Shown here one piece after another: positions 8,644 to 18,518 of a DNA stretch of 64,000 nt. Both the position numbers and the translations under genes were made by a program. The stretch's first letter is position 1. The number at the start of each line of letters is the position of its first letter. This stretch comes from Acidimicrobiales bacterium. Lineage in GTDB: Bacteria; Actinomycetota; Acidimicrobiia; Acidimicrobiales; Iamiaceae. The stretch lies in contig DASZTW010000005.1 in the NCBI GenBank assembly GCA_035547835.1, positions 1 to 64,000 on the forward strand, read 5' to 3'. The notes beneath the pieces are model-generated. The model was not told the origin of the DNA. It did not search any database and saw nothing but the letters and a program-made list of their open reading frames with translations.

Positions 8644-9552
8644 TCAGCCGGCGCCGTAGACGGGGGCGGGCGGGGGCGCGTCGGCGAGCAGCTCGCGCAC
8701 GATGGCGCCCACCTCGGCGGGGTCCCAGCGGGCGCCCTTGTCGACGGTGGGACCGTGCTGGAAGCCGTCGGCCACGCCGATCTTGCCGGCCTCGACCTCG
8801 AAGACGCGGCCGGTGACGCCGGCACTGTCGGGCGACGCCAGCCAGGCCACGAAGGGCGACACGTTGGCGGGGTCCATGGCGTCGAACTCGCCTTCGCCCG
8901 GCTTGGCCATGGTGGCGGCGAAGACGTCCTCGGTCATGCGGGTGCGCGCGGCCGGGGCCAGCGCGTTGGCGGTCACGCCATAGCGTCCGAGCTCGGCTGC
9001 CTGCACGAGTGTGAGCGCCAAGATGCCGCCTTTGGCGGCGGAGTACACGGCTTGGCCGATGCTGCCGAGCAGGCCCGCGCCCGACGACGTGTTGATGATG
9101 CGGGCATCGACCGTCTCGCCGGCCTTCGCCTGGTCGCGCCAGTGGCCGGCCGCGTGGCGAGCCACGCAGAAGTGGCCTTTGAGGTGGACCCGCACGACCG
9201 CGTCGAACTCGTCCTCGGTGGCGTTGGCGAACATGCGGTCGCGCACGATGCCGGCGTTGTTGACCACCACGTCGAGGCGGCCGAACGTGTCGACGGCTTG
9301 GCGCACCAGCCGCTCGGCGCCCGCCCAGTCGGCGACGTCGTCGGCGTTCACGACGGCCTGCGACCCGAGCGTTTCGATCTCGGCGACCACTTCCGCGGCG
9401 GGTCCGGTCGAGCCGCCGGACCCGTCGAGCTCTGCGCCGACGTCGTTGACCACCACGTTCGCGCCTTGGCGGGCGAGCTCGAGCGCGTGCGCCCGGCCGA
9501 GCCCTCGCGCCGCGCCGGTGACGATCGCGACCCGTCCGTCGCAGATGCCCAT
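8644..9552 (-). CDS. Short-chain dehydrogenase/reductase (SDR)
   Basis: A 302-residue classical SDR. The NAD(P)-binding motif TGAARGLG is at residues 12-19, NNAG near 95, and the catalytic Ser and Tyr-Lys pair in NTSSGAG and YSAAKGG. The C-terminal part is about 40 residues longer than a minimal SDR. Sequences of this style occur among hydroxyacyl-CoA/steroid dehydrogenases of actinobacteria, but the substrate cannot be read from the sequence. The ATG at 9552 follows GAGGAG by six bases. A perfect inverted repeat 40 bases upstream (9592-9610) suggests control by a repressor. Confidence 0.88.
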   Translation of the reverse strand: MGICDGRVAIVTGAARGLGRAHALELARQGANVVVNDVGAELDGSGGSTGPAAEVVAEIETLGSQAVVNADDVADWAGAERLVRQAVDTFGRLDVVVNNAGIVRDRMFANATEDEFDAVVRVHLKGHFCVARHAAGHWRDQAKAGETVDARIINTSSGAGLLGSIGQAVYSAAKGGILALTLVQAAELGRYGVTANALAPAARTRMTEDVFAATMAKPGEGEFDAMDPANVSPFVAWLASPDSAGVTGRVFEVEAGKIGVADGFQHGPTVDKGARWDPAEVGAIVRELLADAPPPAPVYGAG

Positions 9553-9591
9553 GGGTGCTCCTCGTGGTCGTGATGGTGAGCCGCCCAACGT

Positions 9592-9610
9592 ACCTGACGC
9601 CCCGTCAGGT
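9592..9610. promoter_or_regulatory. TetR-type operator candidate, 8-bp arms
   Basis: ACCTGACG and CGTCAGGT form perfect arms around three bases. The element sits in the 110-base gap between the divergent SDR (start 9552) and SpoU methyltransferase (start 9663) genes. TGACG/CGTCA dyads of this size are typical of TetR-family repressors of actinobacterial catabolic genes; the SDR is the likelier target. No regulator gene is adjacent. Confidence 0.55.
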
Positions 9611-9662
9611 CCCGAAGCCGACCGAGGCCCGGGATCCGAGCGCGAGCCGCGAAGCTGGAGCC

Positions 9663-10634
9663 ATGCCCCGCGAGCCGCGCCGGATCACGTCGCCCGACGA
9701 CCCGCTCGTGGCCGACTACATCGGTCTGTCCGACGCGCAGCTCCGACGTCGCTTCGAGGACCCCGAGGGCGGGCCGCCCAGCCCGCACGGCCGTTTCATC
9801 GCCGAGGGGCAGCTGGTGCTCGAACAGCTCCTCGTGTCGGTACACCCGATCCGATCGGTGCTGGTGTCGGAGCGCCAGCTCACCCGCGTGCTCCACGCGC
9901 TGGCACAGGCCGGGCGGACCGAGGTGCCGACGTTGGTGGCATCACAAGCGGTGCTCGACGCGGTGGTCGGCTTCCGAATCCACCGCGGCGTGGTGGCGTC
10001 GGCCGACCGGCTCCCCCTGCCCGACCCGTTCGCGACGATCAGCGAGGTGGCCAGCCGGGCGAGGGTGGGCGAGCCCACGACCGACCCTGCCGGCGGCGAC
10101 GGCACGACTCGCCCGCCCGCCGGCGCGTCGCTCGACCACACGCGCCGCCGGCGAGTGCTCGTGCTCGAAGGGCTCAACGACCACGAGAACCTCGGGGTGC
10201 TGTTCCGCAACGCCGCGGCGTTCGGGGTCGACGCCGTGCTGGTCGACCCTCGCTGCGCGGACCCGCTCTACCGCCGCTGCGTGCGCGTGTCGCTCGGCCA
10301 TGCCCTGCGCGTGCCGCACGCCCGCTTCGCCGCAGGCGACTGGCCCGACCGGGCGCTGGCGGCCCTCACGACCGCCGGCTTCGACGTGTTGGCGCTGACC
10401 CCCGACCCGGATGCGCCCGACTTGACCACCCTCGACCGGGCGTCACCGCGGGTGGCGTTGGTGCTCGGCGCCGAAGGCCCAGGGCTGACGCCCACCACGC
10501 TGCAGGCCGCTGCGACCTTGCCGGCGGCGCGACCGGTCCGCATCGCCATGGCCGACGGCGTCGACTCCCTCAACGTCGCCACCGCCGCGGCGGTGGCGCT
10601 CCACTGGCTTCAGGACTCGTCGGAGAACAGGTAG
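9663..10634 (+). CDS. SpoU/TrmH-family RNA 2'-O-methyltransferase
   Basis: A 323-residue SPOUT methyltransferase. The C-terminal half has the three family motifs: NLGVLFRNAAAFG (motif 1), VLGAEGPGLT (motif 2) and DSLNVATAAAVAL (motif 3, at the knot). The N-terminal domain with FIAEGQLVLEQLL resembles the substrate-recruiting domain of such enzymes. It would methylate a ribose in rRNA or tRNA; the target base is not evident. It is one of three SpoU paralogues in the window. The ATG at 9663 is preceded by GGAG. The 3' end overlaps the convergent metalloprotease gene by 25 bases. Confidence 0.9.
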   Translation: MPREPRRITSPDDPLVADYIGLSDAQLRRRFEDPEGGPPSPHGRFIAEGQLVLEQLLVSVHPIRSVLVSERQLTRVLHALAQAGRTEVPTLVASQAVLDAVVGFRIHRGVVASADRLPLPDPFATISEVASRARVGEPTTDPAGGDGTTRPPAGASLDHTRRRRVLVLEGLNDHENLGVLFRNAAAFGVDAVLVDPRCADPLYRRCVRVSLGHALRVPHARFAAGDWPDRALAALTTAGFDVLALTPDPDAPDLTTLDRASPRVALVLGAEGPGLTPTTLQAAATLPAARPVRIAMADGVDSLNVATAAAVALHWLQDSSENR

Positions 10635-12508
10635 CGGCCCTGGGCCCGCTCGAGGTACTCCTCCGACGACGCCAGGCTCTGCGCCAGCACGAGGTCGTCC
10701 CTGGTGAGCAGCGACTGGCTCCACCCGGCAAGCCCGCCCGCATCGGGCTGGCGGCCGAGCAGCTTGACGTACAGCGCGCGGACCCGGCGTTGGCGGTTCT
10801 CGGGCGACTGGTAGATCTGCAGCGCGACCCACTGGCGGCCCTTGGTCACGGCCTGCGACGCCCAGAACTGCTGATCGCTGCTCGACGCGCCGCGCCCGAG
10901 GATCGCCTGGTACAGCAAGCTGACCCATGTGGTGAGGATCCTGCCGGCCTTCGTCTGGAAGTACTCCGGCGACGCGTAGAAGCTGGCGCCCGCTGCGGTG
11001 ATGGTGACCCCGCTGTGGCGCACCAGGTTCTCCCATTTGTCGAGCTCGCTGCGCGACGGCGAGCGGCCGAGCGTGTTCTGGTAGAAGCCGGTGAAGATCC
11101 CGTCGAGCCACTCGGTCGACGTGGTCAACGTGCGGAGGTACTGGCTGGCCGTGACCCCTTGGGCGAACAGGTTGAGCCAGTTCGGCAGCTCCGTCGTGCC
11201 CACCTGCCGGCCCAGGAAGTCGGGGTACGTGGCCCGCACCAGCGCCTCGTAGTCGCTCTGGTGCGTCCAGCCGAGGTCGAGCAGCATGCCGGCGGTGATC
11301 GGCCCGTCGAGGCCCACCGACCGTTCGATCTCACCGCTGCTGAGCGTCGGCGTCATCAAGGCGTCCTTGCTCGACGCCGGGTACGTGCTCTCGTCGAGGT
11401 GCGACCCGCTGCTGCCGCCCTGCCACGGGTACGGGAAGTAGAGCTTGGGGTGCTGGAAGCCACCCATCACCGTGCCCCACGTGCCCGCCCAGTAGATGTT
11501 GCCCGACACCTCCTGGTTGAGCAGTGCCGTGCTGTTGTTCGGATACGACAGCAGCGGCGTGCTCGCGCTGGAGCCCACCCCGACGAACTCGTCGAACACG
11601 GTCGGCGTGTCGGCATGGCAACCCGTGCCGGGTACTTTGCAGCCCTGGGGATCGCCCGTCGCTGTGTCGAAGCTCGACAAGAACCCCAGACCGTGCCCGA
11701 GCTCGTGGGTCACCACCGACTGGAGGTCGATGTTGTTCCCGACTCCCGCCGGGTCCGACCCGTAGTACCAACCTCTGCCGGCGGAACCGAACGCCGAGTT
11801 GAACGTGGCATCGATCTCCGGCAGCGAGGGATCGAAGTCGCGGCCGGCCAGGGCGTCAGCCAGCGCGCTGGGGTAGGCGGGGGCCCCCGGGATGTCGGGC
11901 ACGTAGAAGTTGGTCGGGCCCGCCGCGCCGAGGATGCTGCTGTCGCCGGTCTGGCTGGTCAGATCCTCCCAGTGCACCTGCACGCCGATCTGCACCGGGC
12001 TGTACACCTGGTTCGCCCACGCAGTGGCGGCGCGGATGAATGCATCCTGCGCATCAGTCGGGAAGTTCACGGTGTCGCTCACGGGCATGAAGATGAGCAC
12101 GAACGTCGAGTGGCGCCCGCCGACCACCGTCTGAATCGGCGCCGACGTGGCGTTCGCTCGAAGTGCGGCCTGTTGCTCAGCCCGGAACCGTGCGGTCGGG
12201 ATCTTGCGCGGGAAGGTCGTCGTGGGCTGCGTGCCCGACCCGCTCTCGCGCACCGGCACTTGCAGGCCGTAGCCGAGCGACGTGGGGTTGGCGCCGAAGT
12301 CCGCGGCATCCGGCGGCGACGGCAGCGAGGGCGTCGCGGCGGTGGGCGCGGCGGACGGCGCCGCGGTGACGGCGGGTCGCGACGAGGTGGCCGGTCGGGC
12401 TGCAGTGGCGGGACGGGCCGACGCGGCCGAGGGCGCAGCCACGTACGCGAGCGCGAGCAGCCCCGCAGCGAGCACGCTTGCGCACCGCCGGGCGACGAAT
12501 CGGGACAC
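10610..12508 (-). CDS. Secreted zinc metalloprotease with four C-terminal DUF4214-like repeats
   Basis: A 632-residue exported protein. Residues 1-31 form a signal peptide (Arg-rich start, hydrophobic core, ending SAASA), followed by an Ala/Pro/Thr-rich linker to about residue 70. The peptidase region contains HELGHGLGF at 268-276, a zinc-binding HEXXH motif, and a later Met-turn candidate in LMTPTL. From about residue 430 there are four copies of a unit with the core LGR followed by a Trp some ten residues on (DFLGRQ, NTLGRS, AILGRG, KLLGRQ), resembling DUF4214, often found in secreted or surface-bound proteins. GTG at 12508 is chosen because GAGG lies six bases upstream. The substrate is unknown. 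Confidence 0.82.
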   Translation of the reverse strand: MSRFVARRCASVLAAGLLALAYVAAPSAASARPATAARPATSSRPAVTAAPSAAPTAATPSLPSPPDAADFGANPTSLGYGLQVPVRESGSGTQPTTTFPRKIPTARFRAEQQAALRANATSAPIQTVVGGRHSTFVLIFMPVSDTVNFPTDAQDAFIRAATAWANQVYSPVQIGVQVHWEDLTSQTGDSSILGAAGPTNFYVPDIPGAPAYPSALADALAGRDFDPSLPEIDATFNSAFGSAGRGWYYGSDPAGVGNNIDLQSVVTHELGHGLGFLSSFDTATGDPQGCKVPGTGCHADTPTVFDEFVGVGSSASTPLLSYPNNSTALLNQEVSGNIYWAGTWGTVMGGFQHPKLYFPYPWQGGSSGSHLDESTYPASSKDALMTPTLSSGEIERSVGLDGPITAGMLLDLGWTHQSDYEALVRATYPDFLGRQVGTTELPNWLNLFAQGVTASQYLRTLTTSTEWLDGIFTGFYQNTLGRSPSRSELDKWENLVRHSGVTITAAGASFYASPEYFQTKAGRILTTWVSLLYQAILGRGASSSDQQFWASQAVTKGRQWVALQIYQSPENRQRRVRALYVKLLGRQPDAGGLAGWSQSLLTRDDLVLAQSLASSEEYLERAQGRYLFSDES

Positions 12509-12567
12509 CTTCCACCTCACCTGCTGTGGGCCACCCAGCCGGGCGCCCCCGATCGACGAACGCCGCA

Positions 12568-12573
12568 AGGTTA
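12568..12573 (-). promoter_or_regulatory. -10 element TAACCT upstream of the metalloprotease
   Basis: TAACCTTGC lies about 60 bases before the GTG. The same TAACCT box precedes the thiolase and rpoZ. No good -35 is visible. Confidence 0.35.
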
Positions 12574-12651
12574 TCGGTGCCCGCCGCGTCGCCCGGACCG
12601 GAGTCGGGCCCGGCGGTCATCACCACCGACCCAGCGCCGTGCAGGGATGGG

Positions 12652-13803
12652 TCAGCCGAGGCGCTCGATGATCGTGACGTTGGCCTGTCCGCCGCCCTCG
12701 CACATGGTCTGCAGGCCGTAGCGGCCGCCGGTGCGCTCGAGCTCGTTGAGCAGTGTGGTCATCAGCTTCACACCCGTCGCGCCGAGCGGGTGGCCGAGGG
12801 CGATGGCGCCGCCGTTGACGTTGACCTTGTCGAGGTCGGCGCCGGTCTCCTTCTGCCATGCCAGCACGACCGACGCGAACGCCTCGTTGATCTCGACCAG
12901 GTCGATGTCGTCGAGCTTCATGCCGGCTTTCTCGAGCGCATGGGCGGTGGCGGGGATCGGCGCGGTGAGCATCCACACCGGGTCATCCGCGCGGACCGAC
13001 AAGTGGTGGATGCGCGCCCGGGGGGTGAGACCGTGCGTCTTCAGCCCCTGCTCGCTGACCACGAGCATGGCGGCCGACGCGTCGGAGATCTGGCTCGACA
13101 CGGCGGCGGTCAGGCGGCCGCCCTCGACCAGCGCCGGCAACGAGCGGATCTTGTCGACGTTGGGCTCACGCGGCCCCTCGTCGACCGACAGCCCGTTGAG
13201 CGGCGCGATCTCGTTCTCGAAACGGCCTTCCTCGATGGCCCGCAGCGCCCGCGTGTGCGACTCGATCGCGAAGTCCTCCATGTCCTCGCGCGAGATGTCC
13301 CACTTCTCGGCGATCATCTCGGCGCCGCGAAACTGGCTGATCTCCTGGTCGCCGAAGCGCTTGGCCCAACCCTCCGAACCGGTGAACGGGTCGGCAAACC
13401 CGAACTGCTCACCGACGACCATGGCCGAGCTGATCGGGATGGCCGACATGTTCTGCACCCCGCCGGCCACCACGACGTCGCTGGTGCCGCTCATCACGGC
13501 CTGCGCGGCGAAATGCACCGCCTGCTGGCTCGAACCGCACTGCCGGTCGATCGTGACGCCCGGAACGTGCTGGGGCAGGTCGGCCGCCAGCCAGCACGAA
13601 CGGGCGATGTCACCAGCTTGCGGGCCGATCGTGTCGAGGCAACCGAACACGACGTCCTCGACCGCACCCGGGTCGATGCCCGTGCGGGCCATGAGCGCCT
13701 TCAGGGTGTGGGCGCCGAGATCGGCCGGGTGGACCTGGCTCAGCGACCCGCCGCGGCGGCCCACCGGGGTGCGGACGGTATCGACGATGTAGGCCTCGGC
13801 CAT
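12652..13803 (-). CDS. Acetyl-CoA C-acyltransferase (thiolase)
   Basis: A 383-residue thiolase. The nucleophilic Cys89 lies in DRQCGSSQQAV; the C-terminal catalytic motifs are NEAFASV, GHPLGATG (His) and CEGGGQANV (second Cys). The family either condenses two acyl-CoA units or cleaves 3-ketoacyl-CoA; a biosynthetic or degradative role cannot be decided from the sequence, though the ASS-type loop is more like FadA-type degradative enzymes of actinobacteria. The ATG at 13803 follows GGGAG. A TAACCT box at 13838-13843 is a candidate -10. It is monocistronic, with 164 bases separating it from the Nudix gene. Confidence 0.9.
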   Translation of the reverse strand: MAEAYIVDTVRTPVGRRGGSLSQVHPADLGAHTLKALMARTGIDPGAVEDVVFGCLDTIGPQAGDIARSCWLAADLPQHVPGVTIDRQCGSSQQAVHFAAQAVMSGTSDVVVAGGVQNMSAIPISSAMVVGEQFGFADPFTGSEGWAKRFGDQEISQFRGAEMIAEKWDISREDMEDFAIESHTRALRAIEEGRFENEIAPLNGLSVDEGPREPNVDKIRSLPALVEGGRLTAAVSSQISDASAAMLVVSEQGLKTHGLTPRARIHHLSVRADDPVWMLTAPIPATAHALEKAGMKLDDIDLVEINEAFASVVLAWQKETGADLDKVNVNGGAIALGHPLGATGVKLMTTLLNELERTGGRYGLQTMCEGGGQANVTIIERLG

Positions 13804-13837
13804 GGCGGTGCTCCCTCGCGAGTGACGACGACGCCGC

Positions 13838-13843
13838 AGGTTA
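13838..13843 (-). promoter_or_regulatory. -10 element TAACCT upstream of the thiolase
   Basis: TAACCT lies 34 bases before the ATG of the thiolase, leaving room for a short leader that carries the GGGAG ribosome binding site. The -35 is unclear. Confidence 0.35.
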
Positions 13844-13967
13844 CGTCCGCCATGTCGCCACCAGCGAGCCCGCCACGGGGCACCCCGCCCCGCCCACCAT
13901 CCCGTTCCGCGCGTTGCATTCCCACCGCTGCGGTCACTTTCCACGCGCAGAACGGGTGGTGGTGGGG

Positions 13968-14567
13968 TCAGGGGGTGAGGGTGGCGGCGAGGGCGAAGCC
14001 GCGGCGGGCGAGGCGACGCAGGCCGGTGTCGACGTCGGCCGTCGCCAACTCGGCGGCGGTCACCCACCGGGCGCCGCGTGACTCGTGGTTGATCCGCACC
14101 TCGGCGTCGGGCGGCGCCACCACCAGGAACCGCACGTCGAAGTGCAAGTGAGCCGGCTCGCCTGGGGGCGCGACCTCGTGGATGTCGAGGTCGATCGCCG
14201 GGACCGCCACGCGCAGGCCCTCGATCCCGGACTCCTCGGTGGCTTCGCGGAGCGCCACCGCCGCCGAGTCAGCCTCGCCATCCGCGTGCCCGCCGGGCTG
14301 GAGCCAGCGGCCCAGCTTGGCGTGGAAGAGCAACAGCGCCCGCTCGCCCGACGCGTCGACGACGAACGCCGAGCCGGTGAGGTGACCCGGCAGGCACGAG
14401 CGCACCAGCGCGTCGTCGTGCTCGGCGAGCAGCTCGAGGAACGGGCGCCGCTGGTCGGCCGTCGGCCCGACCGCGTCGAGCACCCGCGCCCGAGCGACGG
14501 CGAGCTCGCTGCCGGGGATCAGCGCCGGATCGCCCGAGGCCAGCAACCTCGCGGCCGGCGGGGTCAT
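13968..14567 (-). CDS. Nudix hydrolase
   Basis: A 199-residue protein with a Nudix box at about 92-114 (GGHADGEAD then REATEESG). The first box glutamate is shifted, as in the GGHADGD subgroup of the family. Members hydrolyse nucleoside diphosphates linked to another group; the substrate is not evident. The ATG at 14567 overlaps the stop of the DNA glycosylase gene as ATGA, so it is the last gene of the arginine operon transcript. A house-cleaning role next to a DNA repair gene is plausible, but this is inference. Confidence 0.85.
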   Translation of the reverse strand: MTPPAARLLASGDPALIPGSELAVARARVLDAVGPTADQRRPFLELLAEHDDALVRSCLPGHLTGSAFVVDASGERALLLFHAKLGRWLQPGGHADGEADSAAVALREATEESGIEGLRVAVPAIDLDIHEVAPPGEPAHLHFDVRFLVVAPPDAEVRINHESRGARWVTAAELATADVDTGLRRLARRGFALAATLTP

Positions 14568-15346
14568 CGGCAGCGGCCCCCCTGCCTGCGCTCCGTGACG
14601 GGCGCGGCGAGCGACCTGGGGCCGCGCGACACGTTCGGGTCGCCCTCGACGAACCACCGCCAGGGATGCTCGCGGCCGGCGCTCAGGCCCACCCGCACGC
14701 TGTTGCCGATCCTGGCCGCGCGCTCGGACCCGGCCGCCCCGGCAACGCCGAGCCCGCGGCTCCCGGCACCACCCCCGACTCCGCCGAGCCCGCCACCCGC
14801 GGCGGTTGCGGCCCGGACGCTCGATCCCGACCCCGCGACCGTCTCATCGTGGAACACCATCAGCGGTGAGGTGGCGGCGGTCAGGTCGGTGCCGTCGAAG
14901 CGGCGGTCGACGCCGAGCGCCTGGCACAACTTCGCGGGCCCGCTGCACAAGTCGCGGTCGCGACGAGCGGCGGGCCCGCGCCGGGCGTGCATGCGGTCCA
15001 CGCCGTCGACTGGCGCCAGCGCCCGCAACAGCACCGCCCCGGCGGTCCCGTCCGGACGGCACACCGCGTTCGCGCACCAGTGCATGCCATAGGAGAAGTA
15101 GACGTACAAGCCGCCCGGCGGGCCGAACATCGTCCGCGTGCGCGGCGTCTCACCCCGATACGCGTGGCTGCCGGGGTCGTCGGCGCCGCAGTACGCCTCG
15201 ACTTCCACGATCCGCCCCACCGTGCGTGCGCCGTCGTCCTCGACCCGCACCAACAACTTGCCCAGGAGGTCGGGCGCCACCTCGCGAGGGTCGCGGTCGT
15301 AGAACACCGCGGGCAACGGCCGCGCTCCCGACCCGCGCGGGCTCAC
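14564..15346 (-). CDS. mpg: 3-methyladenine DNA glycosylase (AAG/MPG family)
   Basis: A 260-residue alkyladenine glycosylase that excises alkylated purines. Conserved parts include LLGKLLVR near residue 28, the catalytic Glu50 in VEVEAY, the intercalating-loop region GGLYVYFSYGMHWC and CSGPAKLCQALG. The normal C-terminal strand (RIGNSVRVGL ... WRWFVEGDPNVSR) is displaced by an insertion of roughly 45 residues rich in Gly, Ala and Ser, so the protein is longer than the usual 200 or so residues. The GTG at 15346 overlaps the argH stop as GTGA. Its location at the end of the arginine operon has no obvious metabolic link. Confidence 0.9.
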   Translation of the reverse strand: MSPRGSGARPLPAVFYDRDPREVAPDLLGKLLVRVEDDGARTVGRIVEVEAYCGADDPGSHAYRGETPRTRTMFGPPGGLYVYFSYGMHWCANAVCRPDGTAGAVLLRALAPVDGVDRMHARRGPAARRDRDLCSGPAKLCQALGVDRRFDGTDLTAATSPLMVFHDETVAGSGSSVRAATAAGGGLGGVGGGAGSRGLGVAGAAGSERAARIGNSVRVGLSAGREHPWRWFVEGDPNVSRGPRSLAAPVTERRQGGRCR

Positions 15347-16787
15347 TGCGACTCGAGGTCGTCGACCCGCTCGCGGTCGATCTCGAGCTGCGTGGCGAAC
15401 CGCACGAACTGCTGCGTGACGGGACCAGGGCCGGCGCCACCCGGGCTCGAGCGCCGCGTGACGGCCACGCCTGGGTCGAGCAGCTGCACCGCTTCGGCGC
15501 CGAACGCGGGGTGCGCGGCCACCAGCTCGGCCAGCGGCACTTTGCGCTCGAGCGAGTCGCGCACCAGGCCGCCGACCACGGCGTGCGCGTCGCGAAACGG
15601 CGTGCCGTTCTCGACGAGGTACTCGGCCAGGTCGGTGGCCACCAGGTACGCGGAGTCGGCGGCGGCCTGCATGGCGTCGGTGTCGAACGTGACGGTGGCC
15701 AGCAACCCGCGCAGCGCACCCAGCGCGAGCAGGATCTGGTCGACCGAGTCGAACAGCGGCTCTTTGTCCTCTTGCAAGTCGCGGTTGTACGCCAGCGGAA
15801 GGCCCTTCAGCGTGGCCAGGAACCCGGTGAGGTTGCCGAGCAGCCGACCCGACTTGCCGCGCGCCAGCTCGGCGATGTCGGGGTTCTTCTTCTGCGGCAT
15901 CATCGACGAGCCGGTCGAGTACGCGTCGGGCAAGTGGACGAACCCGAACTCTTCGCTCGACCACAAGATCAGCTCTTCGCCGAGGCGCGACAGGTGGATG
16001 CCCACCAGCGCGAGGTCGAACAGCGACTCCGCCACGAAGTCGCGGTCGCTCACCGCGTCGAGCGAGTTGGCGAACGGCGCGTCGAAACCGAGCTCGTCGG
16101 CAACGCCCGCCGGGTCGAGCGGGAGCGACGAGCCGGCCAGCGCGCCCGCGCCAAGCGGCGACACGTTGAGCCGCCGAGCAGAGGCCACGATCCGGTCGAG
16201 GTCGCGCGACAACGCCCATGCGTGCGCGAGCAAGTGGTGCGCCAGCAACACCGGTTGCGCGCGCTGGAGGTGCGTGTAGCCGGGGAGGTACGCCTCGCCT
16301 GCTTCCCGGGCGCGGTCGTGCAAGGTGTGCTCGAGCGCGAGGACACGGTCGGCCACCTCGGCGAGGGCCCGGCGGGTGTACAGCCGGAGGTCGGTGGCCA
16401 CCTGGTCGTTGCGGCTGCGCCCGGTGTGGATCTTGGCGCCGGCGGGACCGGCCAGCTCGGTGACGCGCCGCTCGACGGCGGTGTGGATGTCCTCATCCGC
16501 GGGACCGAACGCGAACGACCCGTCGAGCAGCTCGGCTTGCACGGTGTCGAGCGCGGCCAGCACCGCGGCGCTCTCCTCGACCGACAAGATGCCCGCGCGG
16601 TGCAACCCGCGGACGTGGGCCCGCGAGCCGGTGAGGTCGTCGAGCGCCAACCGCTGGTCGTACGGCAAGCTCACCGTGAACGCCAGCAGCTCCTCGGCCG
16701 GTCCGCCCTCGAAGCGGCCGTGCCACAACGTGTTGCCGCCCGCGGGTGCGCCGCCCGGCGCGTCGGCGCCCTCGGCCTCGGTGCCGG

Positions 16788-16791
<4 letters not shown>
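15343..16791 (-). CDS. argH: Argininosuccinate lyase
   Basis: A 482-residue ArgH that splits argininosuccinate into arginine and fumarate, the last step of arginine synthesis. The superfamily signature GSSMMPQKKNP is present with the mobile-loop serine, as are the GRSRNDQVATD and YTHLQRAQP motifs. About 20 extra Ala/Gly-rich residues precede the usual start near NTLWHGRF. GTG at 16791 overlaps the argG stop as GTGA, indicating coupled translation. Confidence 0.97.
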
Positions 16792-17984
<1,193 letters not shown>

Positions 17985-18023
17985 GGACCTACTCCTTCTC
18001 GCGGTCGGGCGCGCCCGACCCAC

Positions 18024-18518
18024 TCACAAGTTCGCCAGCCCCGAGAGCTGGCGCGCCACTGCGGCGCCGCCGGGGTGCTCACGCACCACGACCAACAGGG
18101 TGTCATCTCCCGCCACGGTGCCGAGCACGTCGGGCAGATCGGCGCGGTCGAGGGCCGAGGCCACCACGTGCGCCGAACCCGGCGGGGTGCGCAACACCAC
18201 CAAGTTGCCCGACGCCGACACCTCGTGGACCCACTCGGTGAACATGCGTCGCAAGTGGTCGTCGGGCGCCTTGCGCTCCCACGGCAGCTCCGGGATGGCG
18301 TACACGCTGTCGCCGCCCGGACCGCGCACTTTGATGGCGCCCAGGTCGTCGAGGTCGCGCGACACCGTCGCCTGCGTGGCCGCCACACCTTCGCCTTCCA
18401 GCAGCTCGACCAGCTCGGCCTGGCTCGCGACGGCGTGCTGCTCGAGCAGCTTCTCGACCCGGTGCTGGCGCTGGGTCTTGGTGAGCCGGGCCGGCTCCGC
18501 GTCGCGCTTGGCCGTCAT
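18024..18518 (-). CDS. argR: Arginine repressor ArgR
   Basis: A 164-residue ArgR. An N-terminal winged helix (LTKTQRQHRVEKLL, then TQATVSRDLDDLG as the recognition helix) is followed by the hexamerisation and arginine-binding domain with GTVAGDDTLLVV near the C-terminus. It represses arginine genes when arginine is abundant. As it lies inside the operon, it would repress itself through the palindrome in front of argC (23891-23904). The ATG at 18518 overlaps the argF stop as TGATG. Confidence 0.96.
   Translation of the reverse strand: MTAKRDAEPARLTKTQRQHRVEKLLEQHAVASQAELVELLEGEGVAATQATVSRDLDDLGAIKVRGPGGDSVYAIPELPWERKAPDDHLRRMFTEWVHEVSASGNLVVLRTPPGSAHVVASALDRADLPDVLGTVAGDDTLLVVVREHPGGAAVARQLSGLANL

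Noticed and set aside
9011-12721. 1,236-codon open frame on the plus strand
   Set aside because: It runs antisense to the SDR and the metalloprotease and through the SpoU gene. Its composition is Arg/Pro/Ala without any domain, as expected of a shadow frame in high-GC DNA.
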